DNA of 64,000 bases from Falciphora oryzae (GCA_000733355.1 JNVV01000004.1:724181-788180); one strand, 5' to 3'; shown: positions 34,130 through 45,706, counted from the stretch's first letter. The notes: generated by a model not told the origin, from the letters alone. A program made the numbers and translations.

Positions 34130-35200
34130 ATATAACGGGGGCTAAGGTTTGTGGTTGTAGTTGTTACCGCCCCTTTAAGTGTTGCTGCCCTTTTAGATGT
34201 CGCTGCCCTTTTAAAGGTCGCTGCCATTCCAGGGGTCGCCGCCCCACTTGGAGTAACTGTCCCTTTTGGGGTCGCCGCCCCTTTAGGTGTAAGTTTGGGG
34301 GTTTAACGGTTGGGGCTATAGGAGTCCCAGTCGGCTCGGGTATTAATTATAATAGTAATAAGCAACTGGTTAAGTAGGGGCGTATGTTTTTAAAAGCGGG
34401 AGTCGCATTATAACAGCTGGTTTTGTATTTAGGAAACGTCGCAAATGTTTTTGGCGGTATAAAGGGCGTTTTTTTTACTGAATTGTGCCGGGTCGAAATT
34501 ATCGAACGGGTTAAACGCGGCAAAGGCGTTAAGCTTTTGGCGGATAAAGGCGTAGTACGTATTTGGAAGCGCGCTTTCGCCGTTAAGCAGGATTTAAATG
34601 CTAGTTTCGAAAAAAGCATGTTAAACGTCGGGGTTTTGCAAATAGAAGCGGAGTTGGGAAAGGCGAAATCCATTGCGTTTGCTATCGGTGCGACGCTAAT
34701 ACGCCTATTGTTTAAAGAATTTGGGAAACGAAGATTATGGCTTTAAATTGCGCTAAAATTGTAGCGTTTTTTGTACTAGGTTATAGGTTGGGGAGTTGGG
34801 CTTTTTTAAAGGGTCGAAATCGTTGTTAAATGGATAGGAGTGGCGGGGTTTTTGGAGGGACGCGGGGGCTTTTAAACGGCGAGCTATTTGTAAGCGGGAA
34901 TTCCGCGCCGCTAAAGGTGAATCGAAAGTAGCCGGCTGAGGCGTTAAGTAAGGGAAAAGGTTCGAAGGCGTATTATTATTATCGCTTTCGTCGTTGGAAT
35001 CGGAGTTGGAGTCGGAATCGGCCGGTGGGAAAGGTAGGGATGTTGCTAAAATCGTAAGATCCGATGTAAGAAACGTAGTATTAGGAGCCGGTTGCGGCGG
35101 TTGATTGGAAAGGAAAGCCGGTAATAAAAAAAGAGAAAAAGGAGACGATATAGCGATAACGCTTAAAATTTCGATTTTCGTAGGCGCAAATTTTAAATAG
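34130..35200 (-). pseudogene. Unknown degraded gene with acidic tract and hexapeptide repeats
   Basis: One minus-strand register runs about 350 codons with only TAA/TAG stops. It begins with a proline-rich part, then an acidic tract (ADSDSDSNSDDESDNNN, about 35025-34970), then LPNTYYAFIRQKLNAFAAFN and ICDVS-type helical sequence (about 34560-34420). It ends with seven AATPKG-like hexapeptides. The layout resembles a nuclear or gag-like protein, but I recognise no family. It is convergent with the unknown plus-strand frame. Confidence 0.45.
34163..34288. repeat. 18-bp minisatellite, seven units
   Basis: The units are gttaccgcccctttaagt, gttgctgcccttttagat, gtcgctgcccttttaaag and four more of the same length with no gaps. 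On the minus strand each unit encodes a hexapeptide of the type AATPKG. The unit is a multiple of three, so it can vary in number without a frameshift. Confidence 0.85.
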
Positions 35201-35538
35201 AAACCGGTAGGTACGAATTACGTAATGTGGTGGAGGAAAGGAGAATGGTAATTTTGGTAGATTGGAGGTTGGGTGGGATTTTAGAATCGCATGCCATTTT
35301 TCGCATTATGCGACCTTAGATTAGATGGCGGCGAAGTTGTGTGGGGATTGTAATTAGCTGAATTAATGATGTGGCTAAATGTGGAGAAAAAGTGATTTGC
35401 GTGACCTTCGCCCCTTATCTGGTTTGAGCTACTGAGACTAGGATGATCCGGCTTTTCGGCGTGAAGAAAGTTGCTACCATTTATTAAAAACTGCAAGCAG
35501 GTGAAGTTCGTGATATTTTGGGTAGTGCAAAGATAAAG
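35201..35538. other. Unassigned sequence before the MITE pair
   Basis: A 71-residue minus-strand frame (35496-35281) is open but has no recognisable features. I see no other signal here. Confidence 0.3.
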
Positions 35539-35540
35539 TA

Positions 35541-36418
35541 ACGTGGTTCATCACCGAGTGGGTCACATCACCGAGTGGGACACTTCAAAATCCCATATTA
35601 AACGCCGTTTTCGATACCCTTGTTAAATCGACCAATTTAGCGTTAAATTCTATAAAAATTTAATACGTTATATTTAACTATATAACCGATTTTATATATT
35701 TTTCCCTGATTTTTACTAGCTTTAGCTATTACGTAATAATCAGTTGAAATTTCTCCATATTAAATTTAGTATGAGGAAACTTTAACGGACTGGCCCACTA
35801 TAAATAACGCTAGTAAAAATCAGGGAAAAATATATAAAATTGGTTATATAACGTGGTTCACAAGTGAGTGACGCACACAAGTGAGTGACGCACTTCAAAA
35901 TCCCATACTAAACGCGATTTTTTTCAACTAAATAACTCGCCCAATTTATAATTAAATTGTACCAAAATTTAATACGTTATATTTAACTATATAACCGATT
36001 TTATAATTATTTTTCCAGATTTTTATTATTACTGGTTTAAGGTATATAAGCATTTTTCACAGTGTTTTGCACAGTGTTTAAAACTCTCCTGGAATAATGC
36101 TAATAAAAATCTGGAAAAATAATTATAAAATCGGCTATATAGTTAAATATAACGTATTAAATTTTGGTACAATTTAATTATAAATTGGGCGAGTTATTTA
36201 GTTGAAAAAAATCGCGTTTAGTATGGAATTTTGAAGTGCGTCACTCACTTGTGTGCGTCACTCACTTGTGAACCACGTTAGTTAAATATGACGTATCAAA
36301 TTTTTATAGAATTTAACGTTAAATTGGTCGATTTAACAAGGGTATTGAAAACGGCGTTTAATATGGGATTTTGAAGTGTCCCACTCGGTGATGTGACCCA
36401 CTCGGTGATGAACCACGT
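35541..36418. mobile_element. MITE E, copy 2, interrupted by MITE H
   Basis: The ends read ACGTGGTT plus catcaccgagtgggtca and catcaccgagtgggaca, with inverted copies on the right. TA is at 35539-35540 and 36419-36420. The arms 35541-35848 and 36281-36418 match the interrupted copy at 23848-32030. The centre carries an inverted segment (ctagctttagctattacgta) in the opposite orientation to copy 1. Confidence 0.9.
35851..36278. mobile_element. MITE H, nested in MITE E
   Basis: The element is 428 bp with TA at 35849-35850 and 36279-36280. The ends read ACGTGGTT plus two identical 17-bp subunits, cacaagtgagtgacgca, then cttcaaaatccca. The right end is the inverted copy. The subunits differ from those of the other MITEs, but the outer block and inner sequence are shared. 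It has no coding capacity. Confidence 0.92.
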
Positions 36419-36471
36419 TACAAGGGAGAGATCGCGGCCGTAGGCCGGCGGGGCAGGCCTGCGGGGATAAT

Positions 36472-36657
36472 TGTTGCACCACGTGCAAGTTTATTTGGTC
36501 ACGTGTAATTCTGATTAGTAATGGTGCACGAGCTGTGTGGCCGTAGACGCGTTTAGTGCAAATTTTGCAGACCATTTGTCGGGGGCGATACATACAGGCA
36601 GAACAGCATCAATTAACAATTACGTTAAATCATCTTTGGTCATTACGCTGTGCAATA
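36472..36657 (+). repeat. Copia 5' LTR
   Basis: 186 bp, beginning TGTTGCACCACGTGCAAG. It pairs with the 3' LTR with transitions only by eye (for example its final CA has become TA). Confidence 0.9.
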
Positions 36658-36723
36658 GATTAAGAGTTTTATTAGTAACGTCCAGTTTACCGCGCAAATT
36701 AGCAGCGTAAAACGACAACAACA

Positions 36724-39700
36724 ATGTCTATCCAAAATACGACCCCATTTTTTAAGGACTATACCGGGTGGATAGGATGGAATCGAGCTTTCCTAAGAAA
36801 AGCGATCTCCTTGAAGGTTAAGGCCTTCGTATTGGGCGAAAAAGAATGGCCTCGATTACCTTTTCCGCCGAGAATCCTAAAGATAGACGAAGAACTCGTC
36901 CCCGGCCCGGCTACGCGGAGAAGTACGCGCAAAAGACCTTAAGTCGGTACTTTTTCGTCGTTTAGCGCAACCGCGACTTTTTCGATTTTCGACCTAAACC
37001 GCGGGAGCGTCCTTAAGATCCAAAGATTTGGATATTAGGTGAACGACCGCGTTTATTCGTACTAATTGTCGACCTATTAGTACCACGAGAAAAACGTCGA
37101 GACCCTTTATTAGTGGATGGAAAAAACGGTAGCCCAGTCCTTTTAAAACCGGTACTTTGAAGAGGAAACGGACTCCTTAGGGCCGTTAATACAAAGAAGT
37201 TACTAACGACTTAAAGAATACAAAGATTCGTTTTTTACGGAAAACCAAGAGGCAGCGAAAAATGCATACAACGCAATTTTGGGAGGATTAAAGAGCTATA
37301 AGGATACCGAGAAGTGGCTGAAGAAGTTCGAGTTGGCTATGGAAAAGGGAATCGAGGTCGATTTTTTAGAAGCTATAATTCCCGCGATATAGTTCCCAGC
37401 AATTATTAACGCTGTGGGTGCTATATATGAGCTTTGGGCTTATAGCATACGTAAAGAAAATTTCCCGAAAGCAATAGCAGGGATTTTGAAGTACCAAGAT
37501 ATCGCTAGGGAGATTCGGGGGGTTATGTAGGCGAAGGCCGGTTTGATTGTTCCTAAGGGCAATAGCGTTAGGGCTGCCGGCTTTTAGGCAGCCGATTTAA
37601 AGGCAGTTTCCAGATCCCAATCCCGCGACGAGAATTAAGAGCAAAAGCTACTATTAGACGATAACGGCGAGATAGTTTCCCGTAAAAATACCCGCAAACG
37701 AACCTTACAAGCGTTTAACCCAAGTGGACGAGGGCCCCGGACCAAATCGAACTTTCGAAAAGTGATACGAAAAGGAGGATCCGTTTTACCGCCGAGGAGA
37801 GTTTGCCGCGTATGCGGGCAACTAGGCTACCGACCAGAAGATTGTTTTTATGTTTTGAAAGACCTCGTTTAAAAGTGGTGGAAATTAGCAGTGGTAGTGC
37901 AAAACCTAATTTTTATCCGGCGATAGGAAGATAAGGAGTTTGATGCTTTTATTAAGAAGATTTAGGCAGAATACAAAGCCGGAAAATAAGAAAAGGGAGG
38001 GAGATTTGTATTTTGGGCAAACCGTGTAGAGGAAGTTGAAGGCGAGGATTGACTAGTACGACGAGTGGGAGTCGTTTTTAGCGCTTTAACGATTACAATA
38101 AACGCTTTAATTTATTGCGCTGTTTTTAACGTGAGCGATTACCCATTCCACCGATTTACGATATTCGATTCCGGGGCCATATTGCATATTTTTAACGACC
38201 TAAGCCGGTTTCGGAACTTTAAGTACGCTACGGCCGGAGATTACGTACAAGCCGGCTTAGAGAAGATCCAGATTATTGGTTACGGAGACGTGACTTTAAC
38301 GGTATTAACGGGGTTCGGATTAGTTTATATACGGCTGAGAAACGTGGCTTTGATCGAGAGGTTCGTTTGTAACGTGGTTTTTTTGATATGCCTTATGCGG
38401 AGAGGCTGGTGGTGGGATACCAAACGAAACCTACTTGCACTTAGAGATAGCGACGATCAGCTCCTGGCTGTTATTCCTAACAAGTACAGTCAATTCCTGC
38501 TGGAATATAACCTAATAACGCCGGCACGAGAGGGAGATCAGGGGGCTTTTGTAATAGTCCCGAAAATTCCCTAACCTACGGCCAAACGTTAGAACTTCCG
38601 GCATTACCGTTAATTTCCCCCGGGGGACGGGACATTTTGGCACCTCCGGTTCGGGCATCCGGGCCCCGAGGTCTTTGCCCAAGCCACCAAACGTACAGCT
38701 GGATTGCGGCTACAAGGTCCGCTTACCGCTAAGTGCAAGGCTTGCGCTTATGCCAAAATAAAAAAGGTTGTTAGTCGAGTGCCCCGAGTCGAAGTGACGG
38801 AGCCAGGGGAATCCTTATCTATGGATTATGGCTATTGGCTAGAGGATTTAAAAGGTTACTAGTACTGGTTGCATTTTTATAACGATTGGAGCGGGTATGC
38901 TTGGAGCTATTTTTGCAAGGAGAAGTTAACGGCAGAGCTTTTGCGGTGCTATAGCGACCTATAAAGCCGGTTGAATAATTTTTATGGAATAAAGATCAAG
39001 CACGTCCGCTCCGATAACGAGTTTACCACTTAACTTTAGGAGCAAAGGCTTTAAACGGAAGGCGTTAACGCGATACCTTTTGCCCCATATACACAAGCTT
39101 AGAACGGTGGTGCCGAACGGATGGGAGGCGTCCTTGCAGAAAAAATAAGGGCTATGTTACTTTATGCCAACCTTTCCCGAGACCTTTGGACCGAGGCTGC
39201 TTCCGCGGCTACTTATTTTAATAATAGATTGCCTAAGCAGAGATACCATTGGCAGTCCCCATACGAGCGTTTTTTTGGCTATTTGGCAAACCGAAATGGG
39301 CATGCAACGTTTGCAAAACAACCGCGTTAGACGCATTTGCGTGCCTACGGCTGCCAGGTTTTTGTCCTTACCCCGGCAGCCCGTGCTATGGCCCGAAAAG
39401 AGGATAAGGTCAAATCCAAAGCGATGATAGGCTTTTTTGTTGGATACGACTTTGTTAATATCTACAGGGTTTGGACACCTGCAATAGGCAAAGTTATACG
39501 CGTAAGAAACGTACTTTTTGACGAAACAAAAGTTTATTCCAGAAAACCTGAAGACTATGCAATAGGTACGTTTAAAGAAATTTCGCTAACATTGGAAGAG
39601 ATTGCTATACGTTTTTAAAAATCACTAGTGAATGCTTTTTCGAAGTTCGATTCCGTACCGGATCCGAACCCCGAAACAAATGACCAGTTTATAAAGGACG

Positions 39701-41850
39701 ATACCGTTGGAAGATGGTGGGCGGATTCGGGCAAAGGAATAGCCGAAAAGGAGGATACTTAGACGTGGGCCTTTGTTAAGCATTTTTAAGGGGGCGCGGA
39801 TTGTAACGCAATGCTAAAGACTAATTACCTTTTGGCCGATCCAATGATGCAAGCCTATCCGAGCCCCGAGCATAATCCGGTCCAATCTTTTAGTGCATTT
39901 GCCGCTTTAACGATACCCGAAGGGGTGAAAAAGACCCAGAGAAGTTTGGCCTAAGCGGCACCCCAAAAGTGGATGGCAGCTTTTGAGGCGGGCCGCGTTT
40001 TAGGGGGTGCGGGCAACGTGAACGGGCGTTTATAAACTAAGGCTTCGATGGTAAAAAAAGCACGTTTTGGGCGTTTACGACGCTTTAGCGAGCTACAACA
40101 GACATTATTAACTAAGGAGATTTATAAGCTCGCATCCGAGAACCGTTTGCACCGACGGAACACGCCAAATCCGCCGAAAAGTTAATGGGATTTAAACAAC
40201 CACCTATTTGAAGCACTTTATCGAATAGCATAACGAGCTTATATCCAAAGCCATTAGTAGATGCACTTATGGGACGTAATAAATAAGATAAAAGCTTATA
40301 GAGAACAGGTGCTCGATTGCATGTGGGTATTCGTGCACAAATTCGATAAATACGGCCGTTTCCAAAAGGCCAAAGCACGATTTGTTGTTTGGGGTGATTA
40401 GCAAAAGGTGGCATCGGGAGAGTTTATTTACGCGTCTACCCTCGCTGCGCGTTTTTTTAGAATTTTGCTGGTATTTGCAGCGACTTTCGATTGGGAGGTG
40501 GATTAGTACGATGTTACCAACGCTTTCGTCCACGCCCCCCTGCGTAAAAGAACGTTTATGAAGATGCTAAGCGGATTCCGAGTCCCCGGTAAGGTTTGCA
40601 GGCTTAGGAAAGCGCTATACGGCTTGCGTAAGTCCCCGTTACTTTAATAGGAAAACCTAAAAGGCAGGCTCTAAAAATTGGGCTTCTAGCCCTTTTAAAA
40701 CGAACTATGCGTTTTTTAAAAGGGGAACGTTATAATTTTTATTTATATGGACGACCTCCTAGTCGTTTACCCGCGAGTTGCCCGCATAAAGGCCAAATCC
40801 GTTATCGCCGGCTTTAAGGAAAATTACGCTATAACCGGAGGGCATCCATTGCAATGGTTTTTAGGGATGTAAATTTTTAGGGACAGGCTAAATAAGCGTA
40901 TTTATTTATCCCAGGCCGGTTATATCGATAAGATAGCCGCTTTAGCAGACGAGCCGATACCTTTTCGATTTTTAAATACGCTTATAATAGCTACAAAGCT
41001 ACTTCCGGCGGAAAAGCGGGCATCCGTTACTATGATCCGGAGCTATTAGCGCAAAATCGGCTCGCTGTTATATGCAGCAATTACGGCCCGCCCGGACGTG
41101 GCCTTCGCCGTTTTAAAACTAAGCCGATTTAACGCTAATCCTTTTGTAGCCTACCATAAAGCCGCTGACCGAGTTTTGCATTATTTAAAAAGCACGCGGG
41201 ATTTTAGGCTATCGTTTAGTGGTTAGGATGGCCTGGTGGTGTATATAGACGCCTCGTACGCGGATAATACCTTAGACCGGGTTAGTTTCCAAAGATACGT
41301 GGTTAAGTTGTGTGGAGGGATTATTGGCTGGAGAGCAAACAAACAGTTTATAGTAGCTACCTCTACCTGCGAAACGGAGCTCCTAGCACTCTCTCAAAGT
41401 GCTAAAAAAGGCATTTTCGTTACTCGCCTACTGCAGGAGTTATACCCAACTTTACCCGTCGACCTCAACCTGGTCGACTTGGACACCTGGACCACTCGGA
41501 TCCTGTGTGACAATACGTTAATTACCCGAGTCGTTACGCTTGGAGAAGCCCGCATAAACTTTCGGCTTAAGCACGTGGATATATATAACTGTTGGGTGAG
41601 GGAGGCGGTGCGGATGAATAAGATTTCCGTGGAGTACGTGCTAACGGACTGCTAATTGGCCGATGGCTTAACCAAAGCCCTGCTTAGGCACAAATGGAAC
41701 GACTTTTTACGGCAGATGGGACTTGTCGACGTTTCCCAGCTAATTCAGCAGGCGAAATGGACGGAAATCGACCTAGAGGAGAGGGAAGAGATATTTTCCG
41801 GCGGAGAGGCCGGCCTAGAGGATATCGCAGCCCTGGGAGGCGCCTATTAA
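36724..41850 (+). pseudogene. Copia gag-pol polyprotein, single frame with stops
   Basis: The pieces at 36724, 38065, 39121, 39337, 41236 and 41656 share one register, and 36724-41850 is 1709 codons, so no frameshift is needed. Gag has a knuckle CRVCGQLGYRPEDC (about 37800) with tyrosine in place of histidine. The protease has IFDSGAILH (about 38165). A pre-integrase segment (WHLRFGHPGPEVFAQA) and the integrase core (RSDNEFTT, NGGAERMGG) follow. The reverse transcriptase box is YMDDLLV (about 40745). The RNase H reads VYIDASYADN through VEYVLTDC, then LADGLTKAL. Stops are TAA/TAG. Confidence 0.88.
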
Positions 41851-41888
41851 GGCCAGGCAACGCCCTTTGGGCGTTACCTGAGGGGGTG

Positions 41889-42074
41889 TGTTGCATTACG
41901 TGCAAGTTTGTTTGGTCACGTGTAATTCTGATTAGTAATAGTGCACGAGCTGTGTGGCCGTAGACGCGTTCAGTGCAAATTTTGCAGACCACTTGTCGGG
42001 GGCGACACAGACAGGCAGAACAGCATCAATCAACAATTACGTCAGATCATCTTTGGTCATTACGCTGTGCAACA
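41889..42074 (+). repeat. Copia 3' LTR
   Basis: 186 bp, beginning TGTTGCATTACGTGCAAG and ending TGCAACA, followed by the ATAAT duplication. Confidence 0.9.
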
Positions 42075-42099
42075 ATAATCTCTGTGCGGGACCCACTCC

Positions 42100-43010
42100 C
42101 CTTATCGCCAGATAAGGGCCTGAGGCTCCTGCAAAGAGCGGGTCTGGCCGAGCCAGTCCCTCTCGAGGCCCTGCCAGCCATGACACTCCTCCACGCAACT
42201 CCCGCATTTGCGCTAACTTTAGCGTTAATTAAGATCCCGTCGACGGCTCTCAAGTAGCCAGCGAAAGCCTCCCGGACTTCCTAACGCCTGCAATTAGGCC
42301 AGGAAACGTTAAAAACCTCCGGCAACGTTACAAACGCGACGTGGAGGGCCAGCATAGCTTGCAATACCTCGTGGAAACACCGGTGCGTTATCGAGGGATT
42401 GCGGCCGAAAAGGTGGGCCACGACTTTAAAGGAAACTCCCTGCCCACAGGTGTATAGGAAAAAGGCTACTTTTTCGCCCAACGAAACGCCTTTCGACCCC
42501 GTTAGCCCTGTATTCCTATTTAGCCAGTCGCAAAGGGCTTGGAAAGTGCTTTTGTCACACGGAAGAACTTGCGGACTCACCTAATCGGCCCCACAGAAGG
42601 TCCGGGAACAGGTATAGGTGCCCAACGGCCCCGAGGCCCAAAGGCCGAAGGCCGGAAGGGCAGTGTGAATCATGTACTCGATACTTCGCACGGATCACAG
42701 GGTGGTTTATATAAACCCTGCCATCTCCTATATCTTCCATAAGAGATTCCTTCTTCCTCAAGCATCTCTTGAGCCCATAGAAAGATTATCTGCAATATAA
42801 GAGATCCTTCTCCAAGCCGTCTTTGACCCCTTGTTACAGCTTTAATCGATTCGGAAAAGCTCTTTAAAGGCCGGGGCGGCCTCGGGTTTTTGCTAGTACC
42901 GGAAAAGGTTGTTACCGGAAAAAATCGTCGTATGCACGGTCCGTAAGCTTCCGCTTAAGCCGTAAATAAATCCGGTAATGCAGGTGGCCGTAATGGTCTG
43001 CATATAAAAA
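42100..43010 (-). pseudogene. PIF/Harbinger-like nuclease fragment, split by a solo LTR
   Basis: The minus-strand piece 42552-42281 reads FQALCDWLNRNTGLTG, then GVSLGEKVAFFLYTCGQG and VAHLFGRNPSITHRCFHEVLQAM. This is the N-terminal region typical of fungal HARBI1-like (DDE_Tnp_4) proteins. The register continues at 42253 with LRAVDGILINAKV, resembling the ALDGTHI motif that holds the first catalytic aspartate. Upstream of the solo LTR it continues with SFSESIKA. The rest of the catalytic domain is missing, so this is a truncated relic. Confidence 0.65.
42553..42838 (+). repeat. Solo LTR of element B family
   Basis: A 286-bp copy of the element B LTR (TGTCACACGG..TTGTTACA) is flanked by the 5-bp duplication GCTTT (42548-42552 and 42839-42843), with no internal region. 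It is typical of recombination between the two LTRs of one insertion. It interrupts the Harbinger-like frame. Confidence 0.93.
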
Positions 43011-43019
43011 AGGAAGATC

Positions 43020-43427
43020 TAACGGACTTTGCACCGCGACAAGGCCTGGGAGGTGACGAGAGAGGTATCCATTGGATAGAGTAAAAAAAGGCGAGTCGAA
43101 CGGTATATTTGGTGTATTTAACGGGCAAAGATTGCGGTCAAAATGAACGAGTTAACTTGGTGCACCCTACTCCCTTCACTTAATCCGGATCCCCTCGATT
43201 TTCTATACTGGGAGGCCGGCCGGCCCTGTCCCTCTTTAACCCTCCCAGACCCTCCCTGATCAAAAGTCACACGTGGCTTACAGGGCCTCTATCTACGCGA
43301 CTCGTTGGCCTGGTCAAAAGGGTACTTCTGGCGGGCTTTGAGCTATATTTATCAGGCTTTTTACAAAGGCCAGGGAGCCCCTAGCCCGGATCCGCAAACC
43401 GGTTTTTAAGCGGTTTTCGAAAATAGT
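43020..43427. other. Unassigned sequence before the second Pogo-type transposase
   Basis: It probably contains the left end of the transposon at 43428-45047, but I could not identify a terminal inverted repeat. It has a short GC-rich palindrome (ggccggccggcc, about 43213). Confidence 0.3.
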
Positions 43428-45047
43428 ATGGAAAAACCAAAAAACCCGATTACCCTAGAACAGCCCCTAAGCTTCCTACTGACGCACGCAGAAGTCCGCT
43501 TTTTTGCGAAAGAGATCCTACGCCTCCGGGGCGCCCCCTAACCCCTTAGGAAGCGTTAAATCAAGCGTTTTTTGCATCGATATCCAGAAATACGTGCCGG
43601 AAGAGGCCGGCGCATGCAATCTGCACGAGTTAAAGGGGCTACTTTTGCAATAATCTGGAAGTGGTGGCGGTACCTCCAAATCTCAAAGGTAGCCGCGATT
43701 AAACTGGAAAACACCTACAACGCCGACGAAAGGGGCCTCCAGGAAAGTAAAACAAGCAACGGGTTTGTTTTGGCCTTGCGGAAATTGCAAAAACCTGGCA
43801 TTTGCAAAAAAAAAAAAAAAAGCCCGGTTCGCGCATTTAGACGAGTTTTATTGACAGCATTTCGGCCACTAGCGTTTCCCTTCCTCCTCTTATTATTTTT
43901 AAAGGAAAATACGTGCAGGAGCAATGGTTTCCAGAGGATTTAAGCCAATTTAAAAGCTGTGTCATGGATCGGGCCTAGTGGCCCTATTCGTTGGTTAAGG
44001 CTTTGCCTTGTGATTAGCTTATATAGCCCCCCCTCGGGGCCAGACCTTGTCACCTAGATTCCTTTCCTCTACTAGTTGAATTCATCACTTCGCCAGGAGC
44101 CCCCAACGCGACCAACATTGGGCTCGCTCCGTCACAAGCTGGGAATTTACTGCAACAAATAACGGGTGGATTACGGACCGTACTGCCGTCAAATGGCTGC
44201 AAAAGGTTTTCCTCCCTTGCACCCAACCCCCTACCCCTGACCCCCGTTTGTTAATCCTCGACGGCCACGGATCTCACGTCACCAAAGAGTTTATATCTCT
44301 TTGCCAACTGCACAACGTTTATCTCCTATATTTACCCCCTTATACCTCCCACGTCCTGCAGCCTTTGGACCTATCGGTTTTTAGCCCTTTCAAACACGCC
44401 TACCGCTAAAAAACAGGGTCCCAAGCTCTGTTTACCTGCTTTACTGTGGTTGGAAAACGTCAATTTTTACAAACGTATGCTTACGCAGGTACCAAAGCTT
44501 TTACTTTGCAAATAACCACGGCAAAGTGGCGGGCATCGGGCTTTTGGCCTCGCAATATACTAAAGCCCTTAAATAGCCGGCTTTTAATGGAAAATTCCAA
44601 CAACGACAACCGACGAGCTGAAATTCAACAATCTGCCGCAAAAACAGGGCCAATGCAAGTTCAAATGCCCTTTCCCAACTGTCCCAAGTAGCCTGGCGGA
44701 CTCCCAAACGGACCCGAAAGTTGGCCGATTAAATCAGCATTTTCAAAGCCCGGATTCCGGCCTCCTCAACGTCGCGGCTTTTCTTCCGGAAGGTCCAAAA
44801 AGGCTACGAAGCGCGTAATCTTAAGTTGGCTACAGCCTATCAAAAAATCAGCGAACTGGAGGGACAATTGAAGGCACTGCGGCCTCGCAAAAAAAAGAGG
44901 ATTGTAGCGAATCCCAACGAGACCTTCGTCAGTCTCCGCCGCGTTGCAAAGGCAAGGGGTGAAGTTGAGGAGGTGCTAGATAGGGCACCTGAAAGAGCGG
45001 AAAATTCTGATCAGGAGTCAGTACGGTCATATATCCAGGTTAGTTGA
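43428..45047 (+). pseudogene. Pogo-superfamily (DDE_1) transposase, different family
   Basis: The frame starts MEKPKNPITLEQPLSFLL and keeps a first catalytic motif YNADERG (about 43715), WITDRTAVKWLQKVF, LLILDGHGSH (about 44255) and LPPYTSHVLQPLDLSVFSPF (about 44335-44390). That is a complete set of three aspartates. A tail TTAKWRASGFWPRNILKPL and a C-terminal coiled, basic segment (AYQKISELEGQLKALRPRKKKR, 44826-45047) follow. Registers differ between the first part, the DDE core and the tail, so at least two frameshifts plus several stops exist. Base composition is more balanced than in the RIP-mutated elements to the left. Confidence 0.78.
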
Positions 45048-45299
45048 ATTGAGGGGGAAAATTGCAGTTGAATGCACTAGGTTTGGTGTTGATCGGATCT
45101 CATTTGCGTGCCAGATAGAGGGGGTGCCGAAAAGGGGGTGCTTTGACTTATGTTTTCCGGATCGCCTTGCCTGGAGAAGTATCCTGGAACGGCCGGCCAC
45201 GTTCAAATTGCGTGTGTCGCATCCAGTCTGGGGTCAGCGGCACCTTCCCCCCGAAAAATTTTCCTGTCGGACCCACTGTTAGTGGCCGCTAAGGAATCC

Positions 45300-45334
45300 C
45301 GGCCATTTTGGTAGTGGTGCCACCAAAATGGCCG
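45300..45334. repeat. Perfect 13-bp inverted repeat (hairpin)
   Basis: cggccattttggt (45300-45312) pairs with accaaaatggccg (45322-45334) around a 9-base loop that itself contains part of a palindrome (tggtgccacca). It lies just beyond the Pogo-type transposase and may mark the transposon end or a terminator-like structure. Confidence 0.75.
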
Positions 45335-45706
45335 GAACAGCACTATCGGGCACTAACAAGCCATTTGGCTTGTTTTTGCTCGCGTTCTCCGACTCCTTTC
45401 AACAACGACGTCGGCAACGCAACTGGGCCAAAAGAGCAGAGAATGGCTGGCAAAGGTATGCGGGTGCCTATTGCCAGTCGAGGGGAAGGCCTGCACCCTA
45501 TCGCCCAGGGCGCGCTTCGCGCGCGCCGAAACCTTCGACAATCGGGTGCTCCAACCTCCGCGCATCACCAGACCGCCCTTCGACTTCCTTTTCGCTTTCG
45601 CCTCGCGCACCGAGCCGAACGATTCGAACGCACAAGAAGACTGCAGGCCGGAAAGCAGTTAGAACACATCGGACGAATAGCCGGCCCGGCCGCCGCCGTC
45701 CCCCGC

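Larger units (their letters stand above)
36472..42074 (+). mobile_element. Full-length Ty1/copia retrotransposon
   Basis: LTRs of 186 bp at 36472-36657 and 41889-42074 (TGTTGCA..TGCAACA; the 5' copy ends TGCAATA) are flanked by the direct repeat ATAAT (36467-36471 and 42075-42079). The internal order is gag, protease, integrase, reverse transcriptase, RNase H, which is copia order. A purine-rich run (gaggggg) precedes the 3' LTR. It inserted into the Harbinger-like fragment. Confidence 0.93.

Noticed and set aside
35541..36418. CRISPR-like array from repeated tcaccgagtggg motifs
   Set aside because: The repeats are inverted at the two ends and form transposon termini with TA duplications in a eukaryotic genome, not regularly spaced direct repeats with spacers.
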